Shown here: positions 36,375 to 47,400 of the stretch, one piece after another
Layout: the number at the start of each line of letters is the position of its first letter
How positions within the stretch are numbered: the stretch's first letter is position 1
Source: Anaerophaga thermohalophila DSM 12881
GTDB lineage: Bacteria; Bacteroidota; Bacteroidia; Bacteroidales; Marinilabiliaceae
DNA length: 64,000 bases
NCBI RefSeq assembly: GCF_000191885.1
Contig: NZ_AEWI01000001.1
Span: 183,043-247,042, forward strand
Direction: 5' to 3'
The notes under the pieces: generated by a model
Databases searched by the model: none
Told to the model about the DNA's origin: nothing
The model's input: the letters and a program-made list of their open reading frames with translations, nothing else
Position numbers and translations under genes: made by a program

Positions 36375-38546
36375 CTAAAAATCAGGATTTAAGTTTTCCC
36401 ACTTCACATTCCACTTTCCGTTTTTCGGGAACCCGGGATTTTGGGTATCACATCCATCCCACCCCGCACACATCAAGGCAATGGCTTTCAGGAAACCACC
36501 ATTTCCCGGAAGGTATATTTTCAACCTGTCATCCTGATAATTATGACCATTCTTCAGAAAGGTATTCTTTTGTACATCCATTAGCAAGGCGTTAAGAGCA
36601 ATTTCAGGCTCATTCAGGCGTGTTGCACACATGGCAACCATCGGATAATCCCAGCCCCAGGTGTGTTCCCAACTCCATCGCTCCATCACCGTTTTCAACG
36701 TGTTGTGCATAATGGCTGTATCCACTTTATTCCAGAGTGGTAACATGCCATAGGTACCTAAAACCATAGGATGATCACGCATATTCTCAGGATTGGTATA
36801 AGAATCCGGCGCATTGCCAATTCCCAGATAAACATTGTCGGCTGAAACAGGATTTATTAAGTGAGTTCGGACTTTCTCCCATTTTTCATCAAAATTCTGA
36901 TTTAACCGTTTTTTCCATTTCCGGGCTGTTGACAATCCCCAATGCCAGTAAGCCAACTCGAAGGGAGGATTTTCTGTTGTTTCACGGTTCCAATGTTCCT
37001 GTGCAGGAATTAAAGGCGGCTTAAGTTGATAAGTATCCGACGAATCATCATAAACAGCGAAGTCGGCCATAAAATCGGCTGTTTCAAACACCATTTCGGC
37101 GTACTTTCTGAGCACTTCATCTGTTGGATTAGACTGATATTGCTGTTCGGCAAGATAAATCAGATGCGGTTGCTGCCAGATCAAATAAGAACCAACAGAA
37201 GACGGGCTGTTAAAACCATCGGGTCCTGCCATTTTTGGCCAACGAACGCCATCATACCCCTGCAATCGGGTAAATTCTTTAGCCTGCTCAAAAATATCGC
37301 TGTAATACGATAATTGGTCTTCAACATACCCGGATCGCTGCCAGTTGTAATAATGAGCACTGTGCCACCAAATCATTTCCAAATGAAACTTCCCGAACCA
37401 ACTGTTAAAAGTCAGACCAGTCTCTTGTGGCGGTAAATTCCCCGATCCATTAATTTTTGTCAGATATTGCGATAAAACGGTACGCCTTTCCAGCTCTTTT
37501 GCCCTGGGATCGGTACATTCGGAAAAATCAATGGCGCCACCTGTCATCCAGAATTCTTCCCATTGCTTCAGGTTATTTTCTTTAGTTTCCTTAAAATCAG
37601 GCAATTTCGACTCAATTGTCGACGGGGAAAATAAACAGGAAAACTCAAAAGATTGTTGATCCGTATTTGGTGTTAAAAGAAATTTGTGTTCCCCGGTTTT
37701 TCCCAAACCTGCATTTCCGGTCCAGGTAATTCCTGTATAATATGTTGTAGAATCAAGTTCACGCCGAATAATTGCAGAAGAATCAGATGTTGTATCCAGA
37801 TTAGAAGAGTGCTTTTCAGGCGAACTAAAATCATATCCCGGATGCGTATGAATCGGAGCGCCATAAGGAAAAAGCCATTCAACTGATAACTGTTGACTCT
37901 TGATCAGGGGAGATTCGATTCTCGCAGAAACCAAATCTTTTTCCGGATGAACAAAAACCTGAACTTTAACAGATTCTCCTTCAATCTCGAACTCACTCTC
38001 TATTTCGCCCTTCCATAAGTTGAGTTTTTGATTGGGATTTTGAACATCATCAATACCTATTTCTTTCCCATCAGATTTTGTAATTTTCAGACGAATTATA
38101 CCCAGATGAAGGCGATGGGGATTCGATCTGAAATAATTGGCCGCTTCTATAGCTCTGGGTGATGTCCGGAGTTGATCTTCGTAAGGTACTTTTCTCCCAT
38201 CAACCTTCCATAAATTGTAAGTTTCAGACCTTTCAAAATCTTCTCTGTTCGGCACCGAATGCCACCCCCAGTTAGACATGGTGCCAAGCGGGATGCCCTT
38301 TTCATACTTCTTAAAAAAAGTCTGAAGCCCGGTAATATCAGTTGTAAACGCAAAATTGCCGTTGCCAACAGACAATGGAGTCATCGGGTCACATTTCTCA
38401 ATTGAAATATTATGACGATTTACTAAGGCATACCTGTCAATTGACTCTGCTTCAGGTCGGGATTGGCAAGATACAAGTATCAAAAAAATTAATACTGTAA
38501 AAAGATTTGAAACAATGTAGAGACTTTCTTCTTTTCGGATATTCAT
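36375..38546 (-). CDS. Six-hairpin glycosidase-like lipoprotein (GH65/GH95-like fold)
   Basis: A 723-residue lipoprotein (cysteine 27, LVSC). The N-terminal third is beta-rich, and the C-terminal two thirds show repeated amphipathic helices typical of (alpha/alpha)6-barrel glycosidases. Aromatic-rich blocks FHLEMIWWHSAHYYNWQRSG, GYDGVRWPKMAGPDG, IPAQEHWNRET and WSWEHTWGWDYPMVAMCA look like active-site loops; the glutamate in PAQEHW and the aspartate in GWDYP are candidate catalytic residues. I cannot assign a CAZy family with confidence. It is in a minus-strand run with GH31 and GH43, so an exo-glycosidase acting on side-chain sugars is likely. Confidence 0.6.
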   Translation of the reverse strand: MNIRKEESLYIVSNLFTVLIFLILVSCQSRPEAESIDRYALVNRHNISIEKCDPMTPLSVGNGNFAFTTDITGLQTFFKKYEKGIPLGTMSNWGWHSVPNREDFERSETYNLWKVDGRKVPYEDQLRTSPRAIEAANYFRSNPHRLHLGIIRLKITKSDGKEIGIDDVQNPNQKLNLWKGEIESEFEIEGESVKVQVFVHPEKDLVSARIESPLIKSQQLSVEWLFPYGAPIHTHPGYDFSSPEKHSSNLDTTSDSSAIIRRELDSTTYYTGITWTGNAGLGKTGEHKFLLTPNTDQQSFEFSCLFSPSTIESKLPDFKETKENNLKQWEEFWMTGGAIDFSECTDPRAKELERRTVLSQYLTKINGSGNLPPQETGLTFNSWFGKFHLEMIWWHSAHYYNWQRSGYVEDQLSYYSDIFEQAKEFTRLQGYDGVRWPKMAGPDGFNSPSSVGSYLIWQQPHLIYLAEQQYQSNPTDEVLRKYAEMVFETADFMADFAVYDDSSDTYQLKPPLIPAQEHWNRETTENPPFELAYWHWGLSTARKWKKRLNQNFDEKWEKVRTHLINPVSADNVYLGIGNAPDSYTNPENMRDHPMVLGTYGMLPLWNKVDTAIMHNTLKTVMERWSWEHTWGWDYPMVAMCATRLNEPEIALNALLMDVQKNTFLKNGHNYQDDRLKIYLPGNGGFLKAIALMCAGWDGCDTQNPGFPKNGKWNVKWENLNPDF

Positions 38547-38655
38547 AAGAAAAAAATTTATCAGAATGAAATACAGAACAGATCAGATCAGAATATTCAG
38601 GAAATAATAAAAAACAGGATTAAGTTCTTAAGTCATCCAAATTTTCATATCAAAG

Positions 38656-39957
38656 TTATTTGGGTGGGACAGTTGCCTTCAAAAATTCCCAATCTGTGGT
38701 TATTGCCTTCAATGCATCGGGAATTTCCATTGGCTTGTAGGCCTGAATAACTCCTTTCCATTTACCTTCTCCATTCCTCCACAATGCAATATCAGTCCGT
38801 TTATCAAGACTGATTTTAAAATCACCTCTGGTAAACTCATTTAGGCCACTTGCAACCAAAGCGTCCAATTCTCCGTTTTCATCAAGCCGGACTCCAACAA
38901 CGCCGATTGCATCTACGAAAACATCATTCTCAATTTCAACATTTCTTGTCCTTACCATTTCCATAAAATGGTTGATGGCCACCTGTCTTTCAGTTTTCTT
39001 TCCTTTTGAACCGAAACCCATAAGAAAACAATCGGAAAGTAACTCTCGTCCGCCGGTTCTTTCGGAATACTCTTTTGCCATATGTTCCGAAAACCAAAAA
39101 TCATAGGCACCCTCTGAGTAATATCTCGGATAATAAGGTGGAAAGCCCCATTCATCTTTACAAGCCCCTGCCAAAGGCAAATTTCCATATTGTTCAATAA
39201 TTTCTCTCTGAAAATCAATTAAATGAGAACCAAAAACATCCGGGTAAAATAAAGTAAAAGATATCATTGCACAAGCATGCGAATACTGGTTTTCATTTGA
39301 AGCCGGTAAACGAATACAAACCGAATCTTTGCTTTCGTATACAATCTCACATAAATCAGTAATATCTTTTACTGAGGCCGGAAGTATTTCCCCATTATTC
39401 TTCGAGTAACCATAAATGCGCAAAACATTGCTTTCTGTTGCATTATATTTAGGAATATTCCCCCCTGAATAATGATCATTCAGGTCTTTAATACTGACAA
39501 CACTAATTTCTTTTGTTTCATCCGGCAACAACCGGGTTTCTTTAAGTCTCAGCATTTCCTGTTGTTCTCCGGGATACTTATTTTTAAATGCCCGCCGTGC
39601 AGACCGGACATCAATATCGGGCAATAAACCAATGCCTTTTTTTACGGCATACTCAGCAGCAAGTTTCACTTGATTGTAAACTTCCTGATCGACTACTTCT
39701 TTATCAGGAAAACGAAGAAAAGGAACCAGCAAATTGACAGGAGAATTATCTCCCGCTTCATCCAAATTTTTCTTAAAACCATTCGGTGCTAAATTATTTT
39801 CTGTCCATACCCATACACCAATAACAGGCATATAATGGTTGGATATTTTAGACGAGAACTCATTGGTCTCATCGGAAGTAATATCAGGGTATTTTACCTG
39901 AGCATTACAAATCAACAATAAAGTGCTGAACAAAAACACAAAAACCACTCGAAGCAT
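38656..39957 (-). CDS. Secreted protein of unknown function, TIM-barrel-like
   Basis: 433 residues from the ATG at 39957, which starts a signal peptide (MLRVVFVFLFSTLLLICNAQ); the open frame upstream is not signal-like. Alternating strands and helices (MPVIGVWVWTENN, VNLLVPFLRF, GIGLLPDIDVRSARRAF, PLAGACKDEWGFPP, VFVDAIGVVG) suggest a (beta/alpha)8 barrel, and the E in CKDEWG could be an acid/base residue. I do not recognise the family. It lies directly downstream of a truncated SusD and upstream of three glycosidase genes in the same direction, so it is a plausible uncharacterised glycosidase. It may be C-terminally short. Confidence 0.5.
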   Translation of the reverse strand: MLRVVFVFLFSTLLLICNAQVKYPDITSDETNEFSSKISNHYMPVIGVWVWTENNLAPNGFKKNLDEAGDNSPVNLLVPFLRFPDKEVVDQEVYNQVKLAAEYAVKKGIGLLPDIDVRSARRAFKNKYPGEQQEMLRLKETRLLPDETKEISVVSIKDLNDHYSGGNIPKYNATESNVLRIYGYSKNNGEILPASVKDITDLCEIVYESKDSVCIRLPASNENQYSHACAMISFTLFYPDVFGSHLIDFQREIIEQYGNLPLAGACKDEWGFPPYYPRYYSEGAYDFWFSEHMAKEYSERTGGRELLSDCFLMGFGSKGKKTERQVAINHFMEMVRTRNVEIENDVFVDAIGVVGVRLDENGELDALVASGLNEFTRGDFKISLDKRTDIALWRNGEGKWKGVIQAYKPMEIPDALKAITTDWEFLKATVPPK

Positions 39958-39998
39958 AATAAAAATATTTGTTTCTAAATTAAATAATAAAAGAAATA

Positions 39999-40183
39999 GG
40001 CCGTCCAAACATCTTAAACCCGGGTATCTCAAAAAGCAGTTGTTCTCTTTTCAGTCCTTATTATCACTCTTTGCCACATCATCGATTATCGTAAAGAAAA
40101 TACAGAAACCAATCTGCCCTTTGACAATACCCTGAAAATTCCCCTAATTTCAAATAATTATATACACTAAAATTTGGACGGCC
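39999..40183. repeat. Inverted repeat GGCCGTCCAAA flanking a 163-bp spacer
   Basis: GGCCGTCCAAA at 39999-40009 is exactly inverted at 40173-40183 (TTTGGACGGCC). The pair brackets the gap between the SusD fragment and the next gene. The ends may mark a small mobile element or its scar; no direct duplication was noted. Confidence 0.4.
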
Positions 40184-40189
40184 CGTTTT

Positions 40190-40656
40190 TCAATAACCAG
40201 GATTTTGGCCAAGAGCACCGTTACTCCTGTCTATTTCAACCTGAGGAATAGGTAGACGATACAATTTGTCATCCCAGCTTCGTTCGACAAGTTGCTTTGG
40301 GGTATAAGTCTGGGTATTGCCACTCTTCTCAATAGTAACACCCATAATATTTTCAGACTCTGTTTCATCGGCAATTTTCCATCTGCGCACATCGAAATAG
40401 CGATGGCCTTCAAACACTAATTCAATTCGACGCTCATGCCTGATGCGTCCCAATAAGTCTTCTCCCGTTGCTTCAACAGGAGGCATTTCAACGCCAGGTC
40501 TGTTACGCACCATATTTAAATATTGCCGTGCTGTTTCTTCACCCTCAGTTGTACCTAACATAAAAGAAGCTTCAGCATAATTCAAAAGTATTTCGGCATA
40601 CCGAAACATTATCCATGGAGTAGTAGGATTTACGGTACTACCGATTGGCGGAATAT
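40190..40656 (-). pseudogene. SusD-family protein, C-terminal fragment truncated by a composite repeat
   Basis: About 155 codons of SusD C-terminal domain: WIMFRYAEILLNYAEASFML, IRHERRIELVFEGHRYFDVR, LPIPQVEIDRS and the final QNPGY. These are canonical SusD motifs. The upstream boundary at 40656/40657 is exactly the end of a family A element; the first residues of the open frame are encoded by the repeat and no start codon of its own remains. The matching SusC and about two thirds of SusD are gone. The downstream glycosidase genes (38656, 36375, 33467, 31690) were probably its operon. Confidence 0.9.
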
Positions 40657-40878
40657 GAGCCCGGTCCAAAAAGCATCTTTGTTGCCAAATTCATTGAGGT
40701 TTTAAATTTTTAAAACGAGCATGACAAAGTTTGTCACAAAAGTTTATGTATAAAATCATTCATTCGAGTTCCATTAGACCTTAGTAAATAAATTTTATAC
40801 CTATAAATTCTCATTAACAATGAGTTAACTCTGGCACAAAAAACTTAAACATCTTGATTTTGACTTAATACTGCACTC
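40657..40878 (+). repeat. Composite element: family A with a family C element nested inside
   Basis: The family A left half (GAGCCCGGTCCAAAAAGC...TTTTAAATTTTT, 40657-40711) is followed by a family C element (40712-40804) and then the A right half (CTCATTAACAATGAGTTAAC...TACTGCACTC, to 40878). The outer flanks GAATAT and ATTTTT do not match, unlike other A copies, so a deletion has probably occurred at one side. The same A/C junction recurs at 51257-51349. Confidence 0.8.
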
Positions 40879-41000
40879 ATTTTTTTAATAAAAGAAGTTT
40901 CGCTGTTCGTCTAAATAAAAATGACATTCATCATATTTTATTATTTTTTTTATTTTTTTGTTTTTAAAATTGCTTATTACAAATTATTAAATACAAGCCG

Positions 41001-41108
41001 GAACCAAACAATTTTTTAAAGTTGGATATATAAATATTTCCTTCTGTACTTATTATTAATAAAGAGATGCAGAAAGGCTTTACAAACTCGAATATTAGGA
41101 TTAAGACA
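41001..41108 (+). repeat. Family H repeat, uninterrupted copy
   Basis: Matches the sequences on both sides of the family C insertion at 14379-14471. Here ATATTTC and CTTCTG are contiguous at 41040/41041. It lies in the spacer before the surface-protein gene and has no coding potential. Confidence 0.55.
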
Positions 41109-41195
41109 TTAAATTGAGCGAAACGAATTATGCGAAGCACTCTACTTAGAGTTAACTTCAATTTAGAAAATGTTGGTTTTCACCATTTTTTTTTA

Positions 41196-41291
41196 ATGAA
41201 ACGAGCATGATAAGGTTTGTCACAAAAGTTGATGTATAAATCTCAATCATGCGAGTTCCATCCGACCTTAATAAATAAATTTTATACGGAT
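41196..41291 (+). repeat. Family C structured repeat upstream of the giant surface protein
   Basis: A full-length copy, from ATGAAACGAGCATGATAAGG to TTTTATACGGAT, about 190 bp before the start codon of the surface-protein gene. Hairpin 1 keeps one wobble-type pair and hairpin 2 is weaker here. A short perfect hairpin TTCCCGAT-CAAT-ATCGGGAA follows at 41314-41333. Confidence 0.8.
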
Positions 41292-41478
41292 GAAAGCCTT
41301 ACCTTTTCTAAATTCCCGATCAATATCGGGAAGCTGAGTAGATTGGCTTCTCCGCTTGCCTGCAAGAATATCACTTATATAAACATATTATCATTCAAGG
41401 AAGTATTTCAGGCAAATATCAGAGAACAATTCAATAATTTTTATTAATAATTAACCGATTAAACCCTTCATTAGCATT

Positions 41479-44400
41479 ATGAAATTTTTGAAATTTTTAC
41501 CACTTACTCTTCTTTTCTTTTGCCAATCGTTTATTCTTTATTCACAAACGTATCAGACTGTCCAGTCGGGATCGTGGGACGATCCTGCCACATGGGGAGG
41601 GGTAACCCCGGGATACAGCTTTGGCAACAATGTCACCATTAACATCAAAGCCAACCATGAAGTATTCATTCCGGATGGAGAAAACCTTGTTTTTAATGAT
41701 AATTGCACGATAAATGTGTTGGGACATTTGATTGTTAATGGAAACATTAATCCACATATTTATTTCTCTATCAATGTCTCCGGAAATGGTTGTTTTGAAC
41801 TAAACGGAAGCGTGGACGAAGCCCATGATTACTTTTCCATTGAGCTAAACGATCAGGGATGCTTTGTTCTAAATAATGGTTTTGTCAAGGGACAATCTTA
41901 TTTTACCATTACTCTGAACGATCAATCATCTTTCACAACCAGCAACGGAGATATTGTTAATCACAGCGACCTTACATTCAATATATCAGAAGAGGCAAAT
42001 GCTTCATTGGATGGGGAAATTCAGCTTCATCAAAATGCTGTTCTTACAATAAACGGAGTTCTGATTGCCGAGGCAATAACCGGCCATCCTGAAGGCAATA
42101 ACCAAGCCACTGGCACAGGCACCATATACTGCCCCAACGTAACCGGAATTGACTTGTCGGGATTCCAGGGCCAAGTAGTTGATAAAATACAGCTTACTAT
42201 TAATGGGTCATTTACTGTTTCTGACAGGACTTATGACGGAACCACATCTGCTCAGATAGCAACCAATAATCTTCAACTTTCAGGAGTGGTCAATGACGAC
42301 GACGTAGTTCTTAGTAACGTTGTTGTTTCTTTCTACAATGGAAATGCAGGAACAAATAAGGCAGTTAAAATTGTCAGTGCAGGACTAACCGGAGCGGATG
42401 CCGATAATTATGTATTATCATTATCCGGAGCTCCTGACGGGACGGGCACAATTACAAAAAGCCCGCTTCAGGTTACTGCTAATTCTCATGAAATTATTTA
42501 CGGAGATGATGTCCCGTCCTTAACAGTTTCCTATTCAGGCTTTGTTAATAACGAAGATGCGTCAGTGCTGGACAATACCAACTTTCAACTAAGCACATCA
42601 TACAACAGATATGCCGACACGGGTGTCTATGCAATAGATTTAACGCAAGGCACAGCTTCTGACAATAATTATTCTTTTATCCTGAATGATGGCAACATAA
42701 CGGTAGCTTAAAAAAGACCTGCAAATAACAGCCACCGCAGATGACATATCATACGGTGACCCTGAACCTGCTGTTTCTCTAACCTATAGTGGATTTGTAG
42801 GAAACGACAATGCTTCCGACCTTTCAAACAGCGTAACCATTACAACAGGAACTAACTATACGCAAGGCAATGACGCAGGTACTTACCAAACCATATTAAC
42901 TGTAAGCGGAACTGATAACAATTATTCCATTTCCACAACATCAACTAATTTCCATGTAAATAAAAAAGCACTTACAGTAATCGCTGAAGCGCAAGATATC
43001 GTGTATGGTGATGCTGAGCCTGATGTATTCATTACATATCAAGGGTTTTATAACAATGACAGCCCTGCCGATTTGGACAACACGGGTTTTATTACAGGAA
43101 CAAATTACTCACAGGGGGAAAATGCAGGTTTATACTCTACAACCATACAATTAGGAACAGCAACAGACAATAACTATGTTTTTAATTTGCTTTTGACGAG
43201 CAATTTCACCGTCAACAAAAAAGAGCTTTTAGTTACTGCAGTGGCCAGCGATATTACTTTTGGCAGCCAACCACCTGATGTCACCCTTTTCTACGAGGGA
43301 TTCATTGCAGGCGAAAATGAAAGTGTTCTTGATAATACAGATTTTAACACCGGCACAACATACCATCTATATGATCCTGCAGGGACGTATGAGACCATTT
43401 TATCCATCGGAAACGCATCTGATTTGAATTACGCTTTCTCTCTTATGACCACCGAATTCAATGTAGGAAAGGCAACTCTTTCTGTTACGGCTATTGTTAA
43501 TTCAACAGTAGTTTATGGGGATCCACAACCTGCAATTTCGCTACAATACGATGGCTTTATCAACGGCGACAACGAAGAAAACCTTGATAATACGAATTTT
43601 TCAACGGGAACAAATTATTCGCAGGGAGACAATGCCGGAACATACTATACCACCCTGTCCATGGGCTCAGCCAGCGATGACAATTACAACTTTGAACTTC
43701 ACACATCAGAATTCTCTGTTGAAAAACGAACACTTAATGTTACTGCCACTGCCCCAAATATTTTTTATGGCGATGCAGTTCCGGCAGTTTCACTTTCTTA
43801 CAATGGTTTCTACGACACAGACAATCAGGACGTACTCGACAATAATGAATTTATTACCGGTACAAATTACAATCAGGGTGATCCTGCCGGGACATATAAT
43901 ACAATCATTAACTTAGGCTCCGCCAATGACAATAATTACAGCTTTGGCCTTAACTCATCCCAATTTCTGGTGCAAAAAAGAGATCTTGAAGTTATTGCAT
44001 CTGCTCAAGATATAACTTATGGCGCTCCCGAACCATCAGTCACTATATCATACAACGGTTTTGTAAATGGTGACACAGAAGCAAACCTGATGAACACGGA
44101 ATTCCAAACGGGTACAACCTATCAGCAATTTGATCCGGCAGGAACGTACTCAACTACAATTTCCATTGGCAATGCTACCGACCCGAATTATAATTTTTCA
44201 CCGCTTACGCCGAGTAGTTTTTCTGTAAATAAAAAAGAACTTGTAATAAAAGCATCCAGTTTCAGCAAAACAGAAGGAATAGCATACAATTTTGATGAAA
44301 ACTATCCATCAAAAGATTTTAGTGTCTTGGGGCTTGTTGGAAACGATGAAGTCACTTCCGTTTCCATCCAGAGCGACGGAGCTGTTGCAGATGCTGTAAT

Positions 44401-47400
44401 AGGAGAATATACAATCAGCATCTCTAATGCAACCGGAACAAATTTATCGAATTACAATATCTCATACATCCCAGGAAATCTTAGTGTAATCGCAAAGACA
44501 ACTCTGGAAATTTCAGGGCTGGATATTGCCGATAAAACTTATGATGGCAATACTGATGCAACTATTAACTCATGGGGCAGTCTTGTCGGAATACAACCAG
44601 GAGATGATGTAACGCTTGATACTTCATCGGCTACAGCGTCTTTTGAGGACAGTAATGCCGGGGAAAATAAAACGGTGATTATCAGTGGATTGACGCTTAC
44701 CGGCGAAGATGCTGCTGCCTATGAACTAAATCTGCCTGCAACAACTGCAACAATAAATCCAGCTGAAATTATATTGTCTGGCTTCACTGCATCCAATAAG
44801 ATTTACAATGGAAATGCTTTAGTGTCATCGTCATCAATAACTTTCAACGATAACAGAATAAGTGGCGATGATATTTCATTCAGCTTTGATGCAGCGTTTG
44901 AAGATAAAAATGTTGGTACTAACAAAACAATAAATATTACCAACATCTCCATTTCGGGTGGCGCCGATGCAGCAAATTACACATTATCAACAACATCAGC
45001 ATCAACCACTGCTGATATCACTCCCCGTCCATTGGAAATAAAAAACATAACAGTTGGAAACAAAACCTACGATGGAACGGAAACGGTCAACGCCTCAAAT
45101 GTCTCTTTCACTGACAACAGAATTGATGGCGATAATATAACATTCTCCATCAATGCTGAATTTACAAACAGACATGCAGGCACTGATAAAGTGGTAACAG
45201 TAGAAATTGCTATCTCGGGCGGAAATGATGGCAATAATTATACACTTGTCTCATCTTCTTTCACAACAACTGCCGGTATTACACCCAAAGAAGTAACACT
45301 GTCCGGCAGTTTTGAAGTAGATGATAAAACTTATAACAGAGATTATGATGCTTCCATAAGTGTGAATAACCTGGAAATAAATGGGATTGAAAGCATTGAC
45401 AACATTTTGCTTCAAAATATTGAAGCCACTTTTAATAATCGCAATGTAGGCACACAAATTCCGGTAACCATTACAAATGCTGAACTTGATGGAGATTATC
45501 CGGAAAATTACAATCTTAATCTCAATAATGCTCCCTCGACAACAGGTAACATTATTCCGAAAACAGTCTTTATCTCAGGTAGTTTTAGTGTCAACAACAA
45601 ATCATACGATGGCACAACAGATGCAACCATCAGCAGTAATAACCTGGGTATCTCAGGCCGAATAATTGGTGATGATCTGTTTATTAAATCTGTAGTTGCC
45701 CGGTTCGATTCTCCCGAGCCCGGATACAACAAAACCGTTTCAATTAATAATATCGAGGTTGATGGTGAACAGGTGGAAAACTATACAGTTTCACTGGAAA
45801 ACGCACCTGTGACCACTGCCCATATCTGGGAACTTCCCGTTGCCAATAATGATTCATGTGCGACAGAATATGAAACGTCTGTTTCCATTGATGTTTTGGA
45901 TAATGATGAAGGTTTAGAAAATATTCCTGTCTCGGTTACTGTACCCTCATCTGTTGAAAACGGACAGGTAAGTGTAAACAGTAATAATTCTGTTACATTC
46001 ACCCCGGATAACGGATTTAGTGGTGAAGCAACATTCACTTATCAAGTAACCGATAATGGCAATAACAGCGATGAAGCCACTGTTTCAATCATCGTTCTTA
46101 ACGAAGGGATAATAAACCATGTTCCTCAGGCGAACAACGACTATGTTGAAATATGTAAAAATCAATCCATAGACATTCTGGTTTTAAACAATGACACTGG
46201 TTTAGAAGATGGTTTTGGTGCATTGGACGTAGCATCAAATCCTGACAATGGAACCGTTATTGTAAACTCTAATCGCACCATTACTTATACACCGGTTACT
46301 GATTTCACCGGAAATGACATCTTCACCTATAAGTTGTCTGATGTACATGGCGACTATGATTATGCCACCGTTACCATTAAAGTATCCAATGCAACTGTTG
46401 CTGTTCCTGTTGCCAATAACGACTCCAGAGCAACCGAATTTGAAACACCTGTAGAGATAGATGTTCTTACCAACGATACGGGACTTAATAATGTTCCATT
46501 AACTGTTGAAGTATCAACAGCCCCAACTACCGGCACAACTGAAATAAGAAATGATACAATTATATACACACCGGCAAATGGGTTCAGTGGTGAAATTACT
46601 TTTGAATACACGGTCACAGACAATAATGAAGCTTCAGATAATGCCGTGGTTACAATCTTCGTGCTCGAAGAAGGTGTTACAAATCACATCCCAACAGCAA
46701 ATGATGACGAAACCACTACTAAAATAAATGTCCCGGTCAACATTCCTGTTCTAAGCAATGATGCCGGATTGGAAGACGGATTTGCCCAACTGGAAATTAT
46801 ATCAGATCCTGAGTATGGAACTGTTGTTGTTAACGAAGACAGAACAATCAACTATTCACCTTCATACATGTTTATCGGAAACGATGCCTTCGTTTACCGC
46901 ATTTCAGACATTCATGGCGACAACGACATTGCAACCGTATCGATTAATGTTATTGACATAAATTCAATAACACCCGTTGCAAACGATGATTCCAGAGCTA
47001 CTGAATTCGAAACAGCAGTAATAGTAGATGTTTTATCAAATGATTCAGGACTGGAAAATCAGCCCGTCAATGTTGAAATATCATCAGCCCCTACCGATGG
47101 TACCGCTACGATAAACAACGACAACTCGGTAACGTTTACACCTGAAACCGGATTTTCCGGTGAAGTTACCTTTGAATACACCGTTACAGACAATAACGGA
47201 GCTTCCGACAATGCCATAGTTACAGTCTTTGTCCTTGAAGAGGGTGTTATAAATCATATCCCGTCAGCAAATAACGATGAAACCAACACAAGTATAAATA
47301 CATCCGTAGATATTCCGGTCTTGGCCAACGATAACGGTCTGGAAGACGGATTTGGAAATATGGAAATAATAGCAGTACCTGAATTTGGAACCGTTTCTCT

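Noticed and set aside
42703..42720. Programmed frameshift in the adhesin gene
   Set aside because: GCT-TAA does not resemble a known +1 shift site (re-pairing of the Ala tRNA would be poor), and similar breaks at A-runs elsewhere favour error or mutation.
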